Below, one piece after another: positions 45,348 to 56,500 of a DNA stretch of 64,000 bases. Made by a program: the position numbers and the translations under genes. Origin of the DNA: a virus. The first letter of the stretch is position 1, and each line of letters opens with the position of its first letter. The notes under the pieces were generated by a model. The model was not told the origin of the DNA and searched no databases. It saw nothing but the letters and a program-made list of their open reading frames with translations. The stretch covers positions 1 through 64,000 of IMG/VR virus record IMGVR_UViG_3300042430_000335, one strand, 5' to 3'.

Positions 45348-48300
45348 ATGGCTTGTATAAATCCAAATGACGCAAGATTTCAAGAAATTCTAGGAAGAGT
45401 TGAAAACCCTCTCTTGGCAGAACTTGAATTTGAACAGGCAGAAAAGATTGCATCCTCTAAAACTGTAAAGTTAGCAAAAGACTTTCTTAACAGAATTGGT
45501 GTAAAGGTTGAAAACGTTGATGATATTATTGTTAACGGAGTAAAACTGAATGCTAATGGTATAGCTAACATCACTCAGAAACTTGTACAAGTTGTTGAGG
45601 GCAAAGAGGATATAGCACTTCCTGAGGAAGCTATGCACTTTGCTGTTGAGATTATACAACAAACAGATCCTAAGTTATTCAATACACTCCTGAAGGAAAT
45701 CAATGGGTATAGGATTTTACAAAATGTAATTGATACATATGGATCTGATCCTAACTATCAAACAAAAGATGGCAAGCCTGATATATTAAAACTTAAGAAG
45801 GAAGCTATTGGTAAAGTGTTGGCTGAGGTGATTTCAAATAAAGCAGAAGGTTTATCTGAGAATGCCACTAATCTTGCTAAGGTGCAGAACTGGTGGAGGA
45901 CAATCCTTGATGCTCTAAAGCGCATCTTCCAAAAATCTGGATTTGACACAGCAGCAATGAAGGTGTTATCTGGAGAATCTTTTGGTACAGTGGAAGATAT
46001 TAGGGCTGAAGAAGATGCTATATTCTTACAGAAAAGCACATCTCAAGAAGCTGTATACAATAAACTTAAAGACATCCAATCTAAGATTGCTAAGGAGGAT
46101 GATGGATATTATATAGACGGTAAGAAAGTTCCCAGAAGGGTAACTGACTTGGTTAAAGACTGGTATGAGAGAAGGTTTAAGGCTAACGATCTTACCAAGT
46201 CTGACTATCAGAAAGCTGTTGATGATCTCAAGGCTGAGAAAGGTACATCTGGTCATGCTGATGTAGAGTATGCATTCTCTGTATTTGTAGATGATGATGG
46301 ATTCCTAAGAGATAATCCTTTGGATGACTCTGCTTATGTATCTCAACTCAATCCTAATGATAGAGATATGTACGAGATCCTGAGAGATAATCTCAAAGAT
46401 CGTCTTAACTCTTTTCCAAAAGAGAACGGAGGAACCAGATTTATGTCTGAGGTGATGGTGTATGATGCTAAGCGTGGACTGGCTGGTACTATTGATTTCC
46501 TTGCTATCACTCCTGATGGAAAGATGAACATCCTTGACTGGAAGTTTATGGACCTCAATATTGATAAATATGAGGATGTTCCTTGGTATAAAGTGAATGC
46601 TTGGAGAGAACAGATGGAACAGTATAAACTTATTCTGCAGAATGTATATGGTGTTAGGTCACAAGACTTCCAGCAGACAAGGATGATTCCAATCAAAGCT
46701 TTCTACTCTCCTGGAAATGCTAAACTTGGTGTTCTTCCACAATTACAGTCAATCAAAATAGGTGATGTTAATGTAAAGAACATCACAGATGACTATCTTA
46801 TTCCTGTAGGGCTTGAAGGAGAAAGTACAGGAAACAAAAAGATTGATGCTCTCTTAGAAAAACTAAATGCTGTATATAAAAGGATTTCTGAAAAGAAGGC
46901 TCTCCCTAGCGAGAAGTTATCTAAAGCTGAGCAGCTTAATGCTTTGTTCACAGCTATACGCCAATTGCAAATGAAGCAAAACCTGAAACCTTTGCTTCGT
47001 CAGGCTAAGATATTGAACAAAGAGATTCAGAAAACAATTGACAGATATAAGGAAAACTGGGCTGGTAAAGATGTAAAAGATTTTGAACAGAAAGATATTA
47101 GTAAGTTCTATGAGGAATTGGAAACAGCTAAGAACTCATTGATTGCTTACATTACATTAAACACAGACTTGAAGTTTTTGTTCCAGGGAGAACTATCTGA
47201 AGAAGATGGAGCACTTAGAGAAGAGCTTCGTGAAGTGACAGAATTAGCACAAGAACTTGATTCAAATCTTGATGATATATCAGGAGAATTTGTAAATGAT
47301 TTTGTTGCTGGATCTGAAGGAGTTGATAACTACCTCTCTCCAGAGAAAGTTATCAAGGGTATAACTAAATGGTTTGTATCTACATCAAGTTTACAATTGA
47401 AAGCTCTTGAAACTTTGTACAAAAAAGCAAACAGAGCATTTGGGTTTGCATCTATGGACACTATAGATGAAACTAAAAAGCTAGCTGCCCTCAAAGAATC
47501 CTACGATAAATGGGCTCAGGCTAAAGGATTAAACAATAAGAACTACTTTGATATTCTTAAGAAGAAAGATAAGAACGAACTTATTGATGAGTTTCAACGT
47601 GATTTTTATAAAGAACTAAAGTCTAAATCAACTGATAAAGACTTTAGTTGGGTTAGAGACAATATTGATGGGGTTGAATACAACAAGTTCCTTCAAGAAA
47701 AGCTTGCAGAAGAACTTGAGAGAATTGATAATAAGGCAAGAGTTGGTTCTGAAGATGAAGTCAATAGAGAGATTTCTAGAGAGAAGGCACAAGTTCAGAA
47801 TCTTTATAACACATCTACATCTGAATCACCTGGTTGGTTTTTGTACGATCTTACAAAGAAGTTTCCAAAGAGAGATAAATGGGAATCTGCTGAATGGAAA
47901 GAACTTACGAAACCTGAGAACAAGGCTGCATTTGATTTCTACAATTATATCAAAGAAAGAAATGAATACTATCAAGAGATAGGATATATCAGCAAGGCTG
48001 AAGCTAGGATATTCTTACCATTTGTTAGAAAAGGACTAATGGAGAAAATCATCTTTGGTGGAAAAATTAGTCTTGGTGAACAATTTTTAAGAAGTGTTTC
48101 TATTGATGAAGGAGATGTAGGATTTGGTAAAACAGATCCTCTTACAGGTAGACTAATTGATACAATTCCTACATATTTTACTAGAGAGATTGAAGGAGAG
48201 CTAAGCACAGACCTGTTCAGGAACATGGCTTTGTATAATGAAATGGCTATTAAATATAAATATGTAAGTGATATTGAAGCTCAGGCTAGGGCTCTTGTGA

Positions 48301-50015
48301 ATACAGAAAGGAACAAGAAAGCTATTGCCACATCTACATTTGGTAAAACCAAATATAAAGATGGTAAACTTGAATACACAGCAAATAATAACGAGAACAC
48401 TAAGCTTGTTGAGGATATGATGAAGTCCATTATATATGGACAGAAATTTATACAAAGTGAAAGCTTTGATCAACTTCTTGGTAGCCTGAGTGATTTTGGA
48501 GAAAGAGCTAATAAGAAACTTGGAATTAAGATATTCCCAGAGAACTTATCTGGAAGACAGATTAGTATCAACAAGGTGATTGACCAATTGAATAACACAT
48601 TCCAACTCAACGCGTTAGGTCTTAATCCTCTATCTGCTCTTTCAAACCTGTTAGGTGGTAACTTCCAATCTATGATTAATGCTGGAACGTATTTCACCAG
48701 ACAAGACTATTTATCTACAGAACTTTGGATGGCAGGAAATAAAATGACTCGTGGTGAGGATAGGGACAAAATGATTCGTTCAATTGAATACTTCCTTCCT
48801 TTTACAGATAGTTATAATAGAGAGCTTGCTAAAAAGTTGTCTCTCAGTAAGTTAAGTCAAGAGAACATTCAAGAGTTCATGATGGTGCTTATGAGAAACT
48901 CTGACATGTTTGTTCAGTCTGCTAACTTCTTTACATTCCTTAGAAATACAATTGTAGATGGTGACAGGGTGATTAACGTTAGAGAATATCTCAGAGAACA
49001 ACCTGAATACAAGGATATGTATTCTGGTAGTGCTGAAGAAAGAAAGGATAGAGCTAACAAGTTTGAGAAAGATGTTAAGGAACTATTGGAAACTAAGAGT
49101 GTTCTTAAACTTGGAGAAATAAAGAATGGAGAACTTGTTATACCTGGAGTAGATAGAAAATCACAATCTGTAATTGAACTTAGAAGAAAGGTACAACAAG
49201 TTAGTAAAGATGCTCTTGGTAACCTTACAGAGGATGATGTAAGAAACATAAACATGAACATATATGGAAAATCTTTTATGTTATTTAAAAACTGGATTCC
49301 AAGATTGGTGGATGTACGTCTTGGTAATCTTAAATACAATTCTGCGTCTGATGCTTATGAATGGGGAAGAATGAGAAATGTTTTCAGGGTGATATCTGAA
49401 GACGTGGTTGGATCAATTAACAACCTAATCAACTCTGTGCAGGCTAATGATAAAGGTGTGGAATTCATGAGAAACCTTTATGAAAAGAAGAGAGAAGAGT
49501 ATAAAGCTGAAACAGGTAAGGATTTGGAAATGACTCAGTCTCAGTTTATTGACCTTACTAGAAAGAACATCAAAGGACAAATGGTGGATCTGATGTTCAT
49601 GTTAACTATATATGCTCTCTATATTGGACTGAAAGCAAATGCCCCAGACGATGATGAAGATGCAGCGGTTAAGAATCAATACAAGTTTATGCTCAGAGCT
49701 GCTGATAAGATTAAGGACGAGTTGGCTTATTTCTATGATCCTACTAGTTTAACTAGTCTTGTTTCTTCTGGTATATTCCCATCAATTAGTTATTTGAATA
49801 ACTTCAAGAAACTCATAATGAACTTTAATACTGAAATGTTTGGTATGGCTGTAGGTGATGAGGAACTTGTAGAGAAAACCAAGGTGATTAAATACCTAAT
49901 GAAATCATTCCCTATAAGTAACCAAGCTGCTGGTATGCTTCCTATGTTCTATCCAGAGTTGGCTAAAGATCTTGGTATCAGAGCACAGTCACAAGCTAGA
50001 CCAGTTACCTTATAA
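45348..50015 (+). CDS. Giant cargo protein with embedded PD-(D/E)XK nuclease, 1555 aa
   Basis: It follows the polymerase directly, with the ATG adjoining the polymerase stop. Residues about 360-430 read as a RecB/Cas4-type nuclease: E368 (SEVMVYD), GTIDF with D383, ILDWKF with D397 and K399, and QMEQY (Q422-Y426) matching the RecB-family QxxxY helix. The rest is mostly helical. Near the C terminus a hydrophobic segment (VDLMFMLTIYALYIGLKANA, about residues 1410-1430) precedes an acidic DDDEDA patch. It probably travels in the virion with the polymerase. The nuclease may process phage ends or degrade host DNA. Confidence 0.75.
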   Translation: MACINPNDARFQEILGRVENPLLAELEFEQAEKIASSKTVKLAKDFLNRIGVKVENVDDIIVNGVKLNANGIANITQKLVQVVEGKEDIALPEEAMHFAVEIIQQTDPKLFNTLLKEINGYRILQNVIDTYGSDPNYQTKDGKPDILKLKKEAIGKVLAEVISNKAEGLSENATNLAKVQNWWRTILDALKRIFQKSGFDTAAMKVLSGESFGTVEDIRAEEDAIFLQKSTSQEAVYNKLKDIQSKIAKEDDGYYIDGKKVPRRVTDLVKDWYERRFKANDLTKSDYQKAVDDLKAEKGTSGHADVEYAFSVFVDDDGFLRDNPLDDSAYVSQLNPNDRDMYEILRDNLKDRLNSFPKENGGTRFMSEVMVYDAKRGLAGTIDFLAITPDGKMNILDWKFMDLNIDKYEDVPWYKVNAWREQMEQYKLILQNVYGVRSQDFQQTRMIPIKAFYSPGNAKLGVLPQLQSIKIGDVNVKNITDDYLIPVGLEGESTGNKKIDALLEKLNAVYKRISEKKALPSEKLSKAEQLNALFTAIRQLQMKQNLKPLLRQAKILNKEIQKTIDRYKENWAGKDVKDFEQKDISKFYEELETAKNSLIAYITLNTDLKFLFQGELSEEDGALREELREVTELAQELDSNLDDISGEFVNDFVAGSEGVDNYLSPEKVIKGITKWFVSTSSLQLKALETLYKKANRAFGFASMDTIDETKKLAALKESYDKWAQAKGLNNKNYFDILKKKDKNELIDEFQRDFYKELKSKSTDKDFSWVRDNIDGVEYNKFLQEKLAEELERIDNKARVGSEDEVNREISREKAQVQNLYNTSTSESPGWFLYDLTKKFPKRDKWESAEWKELTKPENKAAFDFYNYIKERNEYYQEIGYISKAEARIFLPFVRKGLMEKIIFGGKISLGEQFLRSVSIDEGDVGFGKTDPLTGRLIDTIPTYFTREIEGELSTDLFRNMALYNEMAIKYKYVSDIEAQARALVNTERNKKAIATSTFGKTKYKDGKLEYTANNNENTKLVEDMMKSIIYGQKFIQSESFDQLLGSLSDFGERANKKLGIKIFPENLSGRQISINKVIDQLNNTFQLNALGLNPLSALSNLLGGNFQSMINAGTYFTRQDYLSTELWMAGNKMTRGEDRDKMIRSIEYFLPFTDSYNRELAKKLSLSKLSQENIQEFMMVLMRNSDMFVQSANFFTFLRNTIVDGDRVINVREYLREQPEYKDMYSGSAEERKDRANKFEKDVKELLETKSVLKLGEIKNGELVIPGVDRKSQSVIELRRKVQQVSKDALGNLTEDDVRNINMNIYGKSFMLFKNWIPRLVDVRLGNLKYNSASDAYEWGRMRNVFRVISEDVVGSINNLINSVQANDKGVEFMRNLYEKKREEYKAETGKDLEMTQSQFIDLTRKNIKGQMVDLMFMLTIYALYIGLKANAPDDDEDAAVKNQYKFMLRAADKIKDELAYFYDPTSLTSLVSSGIFPSISYLNNFKKLIMNFNTEMFGMAVGDEELVEKTKVIKYLMKSFPISNQAAGMLPMFYPELAKDLGIRAQSQARPVTL

Positions 50016-50063
50016 AATGGTACATGTATAGCTATATTATATCCAATTTTTTTTCGTAACTCA

Positions 50064-50092
50064 TTGAAAATCATTAATAATCACTAATTTTA
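50064..50092 (+). promoter_or_regulatory. Possible promoter before the fibre genes
   Basis: TTG at 50064-50066, an 18-nt spacer, then TAATTTTA at 50085-50092 (A replaces the final G). The ATG follows only 5 nt later, so a transcript would be almost leaderless. A T8 run at 50047-50054 upstream could terminate the cargo transcript. Weak call. Confidence 0.35.
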
Positions 50093-50097
50093 CAACT

Positions 50098-50355
50098 ATG
50101 CGTATTGCTACAATTTGTCCAACCTGTGCTACACTAGTAAATGCCCTTTGTGTCATTTATGATGGTGACTATCTAGCTAATATTGGAGCTCAACCTGGAG
50201 ATACACTTGAAGATATTCTTGCTAAAATAAATGCAGCTCTTCCAAGTACAACTACTACTAGCACAAGCACAAGCACAAGTACTAGTACCAGTACAACTAG
50301 CACTACAACTAGTAGCTCTAGTACAACTACCACTACTACTACTTCTGCACCATAA
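50098..50355 (+). CDS. Small adaptor-module protein with Thr/Ser tail, 85 aa
   Basis: Residues 1-48 are the shared module (CPTCATLVNALCVIYDGDYL, then GDTLEDILAKINAAL). The remaining residues are almost only Thr and Ser, ending in SAP. It is the first of three consecutive genes that start with the same module, the third being the giant fibre. It may occupy fibre sockets or be a remnant of a swapped fibre. It is a candidate O-glycosylation acceptor because of the Thr/Ser tail, but no experiment supports that. Confidence 0.65.
   Translation: MRIATICPTCATLVNALCVIYDGDYLANIGAQPGDTLEDILAKINAALPSTTTTSTSTSTSTSTSTTSTTTSSSSTTTTTTTSAP
50245..50346 (+). repeat. Thr/Ser-rich coding tract (50098 gene)
   Basis: About 34 codons of ACT/ACA/ACC and AGT/AGC/TCT, the longest pure Thr/Ser tract in the window, with a partial 6-bp period (ACAAGC) at 50260-50280. 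Confidence 0.75.
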
Positions 50356-50359
50356 TGAT

Positions 50360-50542
50360 ATGAATGTCACTTGTGGAACATATTCATGTCCAGTATTATT
50401 AAATAGCACCTGCGTGTTCTACGAAGGTGCTAATTTAATATACATAAATGTTAACTCAAATGACAACATTCAAACTGCATTGGAAAAGGTGAATGATAAG
50501 GTTAGGGAGCTTGAGGAAAGATTGAGGATTTTAGAATCCTAA
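50360..50542 (+). CDS. Small adaptor-module protein with coiled-coil end, 60 aa
   Basis: The ATG at 50360 gives MNVTCGTYSCPVLLNSTCVF and YEGANLIYINVNSNDNIQTA, nearly the same as the first 45 residues of the giant fibre encoded next. It ends in a short charged helix (LEKVNDKVRELEERLRILES) that could trimerise as a coiled coil. It starts 4 nt after the previous stop. A longer frame exists upstream, but this ATG matches the paralogue's start. Probably a socket-filling paralogue of the fibre base. Confidence 0.65.
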   Translation: MNVTCGTYSCPVLLNSTCVFYEGANLIYINVNSNDNIQTALEKVNDKVRELEERLRILES

Positions 50543-50570
50543 TAAGTTCATATAATAAAATTTATATATA

Positions 50571-53500
50571 ATGATTGTTGGTTGTGAAGCAACTCCTTGT
50601 CCTGTTATATTAAATGCCACTTGCGTATTTTACGAAGGTGAGAATTTGATATATACAGGCATTAATACTAATGACAACTTGCAAACTGCACTCGAAAAGA
50701 TCGATGCTAAGTTTCAAGATGCTACTATTGGGTATATATTTGACAACGGAATCATTCAACTTTCTCCTGGTCAACCAGTAAAACTAGGGGGTGCTCTTAT
50801 AGAAGATACAGTAATCAATAGTGCAGGATATACATTTACCCTTACAGGGTCTATTGAAACTGCTGCTTTCATTACAACAGGTGGAACTTCTAATGATTTT
50901 GTTAAAGGAGATGGATCTTTAGATTCAACATCTTACCAGCCTGCTGGTAATTACATCACCAACCTCACTGGTGATGGTACAGCATCTGGTCCAGGCAGTG
51001 TTCCATTTACACTAGCCACTGTGAATGTTTCTCCAGGAACATTTGGATCTTCTACAACTGTTCCTGTTGTAACAGTGAACGGTAAAGGATTAGTAACAAA
51101 CATTACACCAGTACCAATCAATCTCCCATCAGACATCATCATTCTCCAAGGAGATGTTTCTGGTGTTGGTAACACAGGAGTTCCTCTGACAACCACCCTT
51201 GCTACAGTTAACAGTAATGTGTATGGATCAAATACACCTCTAAAGTTTGCTGTAAACGCAAAAGGATTGGTAACCTCCGCTGCTCCCTTGACAGCTGGAG
51301 ACATTATTGGATTATTGGGATATACACCAGTTCCAGACTCTAGAACTATTACAATCAATGGTGTCACTAGAGATCTCACTGCAGATAGAACTTTTAATGT
51401 TGGTACAGTTACAAGTGTACAGGCAGCAGTTCCTCCTGCATTTTCTGTAACCACTCCTCCAATTACAAGCTTTGGAACAATTAATATTGTTGCAACAGGT
51501 AATACATCTGAATATATTAGAGGAGATGGTGCTCTAGCAATTTTTCCAGTTACAACATCTGGAACTGCAGGAAGTTCTGGAACAAGTGGAACCTCAGGTA
51601 GCTCTGGTACAACAGGTACATCAGGAAGTTCAGGAAGCTCATCTACCTCTGGATCTAGTGGTACAAGTGGCACTACAGGAACTAGTGGTAGTAGTGGAAC
51701 AAGTGCTACATCAGGAACATCAGGAACCTCAGGCACTACAGGAACCTCTGGTACCACGGGTACTTCTGGAACGACAGGAACCTCTGGTAGTTCTGGAACC
51801 TCTGGTAGTACAGGTACGTCTGGAACCTCTGGCACTTCTGCAACAAGTGGTACAAGCGGAACTAGTGCTACAGATGGAACAGGGGGTACAAGTGGTACAT
51901 CAGGTACGTCAGCAACTAGTGGAACTAGTGGTACAACAGGAACTAGTGGGTCTAGTGGCACCAGTGGAACAAGTGGTTCATCTGGTACTGATGGTAGTGG
52001 TGGTACAAGCGGTACATCTGGCTCATCAGGAACAGATGGAACTAGTGCAACATCAGGAACTAGTGGTACTACAGGTACCTCAGGAACCTCTGCAACTAGT
52101 GGAACATCAGGAACATCTGGCATCTCTGGTACGGATGGTTCAGGAGGAACAAGCGGTACATCAGGTACATCTGCCACTTCAGGTTCATCAGGATCTTCTG
52201 GAACTAACGGTTCTGCAGGAACATCTGGTACAAGTGGTACGAGTGCTACAAGTGGTTCATCTGGAAGCTCAGGATCTTCTGGCTCAAGTGGAACTACTGG
52301 TACATCAGGAACTGCTGGTACGAGTGGTACATCTGGAACAAATGGTTCAGCTGGTAGTAGTGGAACTAGTGGAACATCAGGAAGTAGTGGAACTACAGGG
52401 ACTTCTGGTACCGCTGGAACATCAGGAACAACTGGTACTAGTGGAACGTCAGGGTCTAGTGGAACTTCTGGAACATCTGCAACCAGCGGAACAAGTGGAA
52501 CTAATGGTACTGGAGGAACTAGTGGTACCACAGGCACATCAGGAACGAGTGGTACTAGTGGCACAAATGGATCTGGGGGCACTTCAGGAACAAGTGCAAC
52601 TAGCGGAACTAGTGGAACAAGTGCTACATCAGGTACTTCTGGTACAGCAGGAACAACAGGTACATCTGGATCTTCAGGTTTGAGTGGTGATAGATTTGCC
52701 ACAACATCAACATCAACATATACATTAGGAGCTGTAGGTACAACGGGAACTATTACAGTGGGAACAGGATTAGCATATACAATTGCTCAGTCTATTATTG
52801 TTGCCTACGATGCTAACAATCACGTAGAAGCTGAGGTTACATCTTATAACCCAGCAACTGGCTCATTGAGCTTTATTGTATTTAGGCTTACAGGGTCTGG
52901 TACATATAGCACATGGCAAGTAAACCTTGATGGTGCTACAGGGGGAGATGGTTCAAGTGGATCATCAGGTACAAGTGGTACGTCTGCAACAGCAGGCACT
53001 TCGGGCACTACAGGTACCTCAGGATCAAGTGGGTCTTCAGGAACTACAGGTACATCTGGTACATCTGGCAGTCCTGGTACATCTGGAACCAGCGCTACTA
53101 GTGGAACATCTGGAACTACGGGTACTTCGGGCACCACAGGAACTAGTGGTACCTCTGGCTCTTCAGGCACTTCAGGAACTAATGGGTCTGGAGGAACAAG
53201 CGGAACCAGTGGAACTACAGGCACATCTGGAACAGCAGGTTCTTCTGGTACAAGCGGTACAAGTGCAACCTCTGGAAGCTCAGGTACAAGTGGCACCAAT
53301 GGAACAGGTGGAACATCTGGTACAAGTGGTACCACAGGTACATCTGGTTCAAGTGGAACATCAGCCACATCAGGATCAAGCGGTTCTAGTGGATCTTCTG
53401 CCACCTCTGGTACATCTGGCACATCTGGTACAAACGGTAGTGCTGGATCAAGTGGATCTAGTGGAAGCTCTGGTAGCTCAGGATCATCTGGTACAGCTGG

Positions 53501-56500
53501 TACAGCAGGTAGTCCAGGTACATCTGGTACATCAGGCTCTAGCGGCACTACAGGAACTAGTGGTACATCTGGCACTACAGGTACAAGCGGTACAACAGGT
53601 ACTTCTGGAACTAGCGGATTGTCTGGATCTAGTGGTACAAGTGGAACAAACGGTACTGGTGGTACATCAGGAACTTCTGGATCTTCTGGCACTGCTGGTA
53701 GCTCAGGAACAGCAGGAAGCAGTGGAACTAGCGGAACTGCAGGCACTTCAGGCACTAATGGCTCAGGAGGAACTAGTGGAACAAGCGGAAGCAGTGCCAC
53801 ATCTGGAACCTCTGGAACAACAGGAACTAGTGGCTCTTCAGGAACAGCAGGTTCAAGTGGTACATCTGTAGCTGTAGCTGGTACGCCAGAATATATAGTG
53901 AAGTTTACATCATCTACAACAATTGGCGATAGTAAAACATGTCAAAAGACTAACGGTGACCTATGTGTCAACCTAGTTGGTGGCAGTGGTGTTGATGTTG
54001 GTAAGGGTGGTGGAAGTATTGCTTCTAACACAATAGTAGGAACTAATGCTCTACAATACAATTCTACAGGAGTACAAAACACAGCTGTTGGATTATATGC
54101 TTTAAGAAATAACAATATAGGTACTTTTAACACAGCTATGGGTTCCCAAGCCCTAAGAGCCAATACTTCAGGAACAGGTAATACAGCTGTAGGTCATCAA
54201 TCTCTTTATAAAAATACAACCGGTATTTCAAATACTGCTGTTGGTCAAGGTGCTTTAATATGTAATACTGTTGGAAACAGCAATACAGCTGTTGGTAGAG
54301 AAGCATTAAACTTAAACACAGCATCAAATAACACAGCATTAGGATTTAGTGCGTTAAGAAATAATACTACTGGTACAGACAACACAGCAGTAGGTAGGCT
54401 AACTTTATCAAACAATACAGTAGGTGCTAGTAACGTAGCAATAGGAGGTTTATCTTTACTTAATAATACATCAGGTGCAACGAATACCGCAATAGGTGCC
54501 AGTACATTAAGGTATAATACAGTAGGTACAAATAATATAGCAGTTGGATTAAACGCTTTGTTTTGTAATACAACTGGTAATTGCAATTTAGCTATTGGAA
54601 TTAATGCTTTATACTGTAACACAGCCTCAAACAACACAGCAGTCGGATTCTGTGCATTAAGAAGCAATACTACTGGTACTTATAACACAGCTATAGGAAG
54701 AAGTTCTCTAGCTTCTAATACTATAGGCACCTACAACTCAGCATTAGGATTTTATGCACTTATAGGTAATACAACCGGTAATTGTAACTTAGCAGTAGGA
54801 GTAAACGCACTACGATGTAATACTGTAGGAGGTAATAACATAGCATTAGGTGTACATGCACTTTGTTTAAATACAGCATCATCCAACACAGCAGTAGGTG
54901 CTAGCGCATTAAGAAATAATACAACAGGAGTATTTAATACAGCAGTTGGATTTAATACACTTCTTAGTAATACCACAGGATATAGTAATACAGCTGTTGG
55001 GTACAGAACACTACAATGTAACACAAGAGGACTTGATAACACGTCTATAGGTACACTTTCTTCCTGCTGTAACACAACAGGATGTTACAACACTGTAGTT
55101 GGATCTTCAGCACTTAGGTATAATACAACAGGAAACAGTAATGTAGCGATGGGTTTCTTTGCCCTTCGTCAAAACACAGCATCAAACAATACAGCAGTTG
55201 GATTCTGTGCGTTAAGAAGTAATACCACAGGAAACAGTAACATAGCTTTAGGTCCTTATGCATTAAGAAAAAACACTACTGCCTGTGCTAACGTTGCGAT
55301 AGGAACAAGTGCACTAGAAAATAATACGACTGGAACTAATAACACAGCAGTCGGTACACTTGCCTTATACACTAACGTTGTAGGTACTAATAACACTGCT
55401 CTTGGTAGAAACGCTTTGTTTGCCAACACAGCCTCAAACAACACAGCAGTCGGGTTCTGTGCATTAAGAAGTAATACAACTGGTACAGTTAATACAGCTA
55501 TAGGTACCGATGCATTATCTTCAAACACATCTGGTGAACGAAATATAGCAATCGGTGCTAATGCTTTACAGAATAATTTAATAGGAAATCGTAATACAGC
55601 TATTGGTCAGGGTTCGTTGTATAAAAATACAGCATCATATAACACTGCTGTCGGATATTTTACTTTAGCATGTAACACTACTGGTATTAGTAATACAGCA
55701 GTGGGTGTAAGAGCATTAACAAAAAATACAATAGGTGTAGGAAATATTGCAGTGGGCGGAGGTGCATTACAATATAACTTGTCAGGAACATGCAATACTG
55801 CTATAGGTTTACAATCGTTATTATGCAATACAGCAGGTGTTAACAATACTGCTATTGGCCATCAATCACTTTATTGCAACACAGCATCAGCCAATACAGC
55901 AGTCGGTTTTTGTGCATTAAGAAGTAATACAACAGGTGCATATAACGTTACTATTGGTGTAAGCTCACTTAAAAATAATACGACAGGTGCCGCTAATACA
56001 GCTGTAGGTGTAGATGCTTTATATTCTAATACTGTAGGTCTTAACAATACAGCCTTAGGCAGAAGTGCATTACTTTGCAATACAGCATCAAATAACACAG
56101 CAGTTGGTTTACAAGCTTTAAGGAGTAATACAACAGGTACTTCAAACACGGCTGTTGGTTTACAAGCATTATTTTCTAATACAGTAGGTATAAATAATGC
56201 AGCGTTTGGTCATGGAGCTCTTTTCAATAATACAACAGGATACAACAACAATGCTTTTGGTAATTCAGCATTAGCAAATAACACAGTAGGTGCTAATAAC
56301 ACCGCTATGGGTCAAACAGCACTGTATAAAAATACTACAGGTGTTAACAACGTAGCAATTGGTAGAGAAGCACTTACACAAAACTTAGTTGGAGCGTGTA
56401 ATACTGCTCTTGGAACAAGAGCTCTTGAATGTAATTTAGCATCAAACAACACAGCAGTCGGGTTCTGTGCATTAAGAAGTAATACTACTGGTACTAGTAA

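Noticed and set aside
50951-53800. Long minus-strand frames of Val-Pro-Leu repeats (50951-52702 and 52844-53800) and plus-strand shadow frames over the same region
   Set aside because: They are the reverse complement or shifted reading of the Gly-Ser/Thr triplet repeats of the fibre. The absence of stops follows from the repeat, and there is no start context or promoter.
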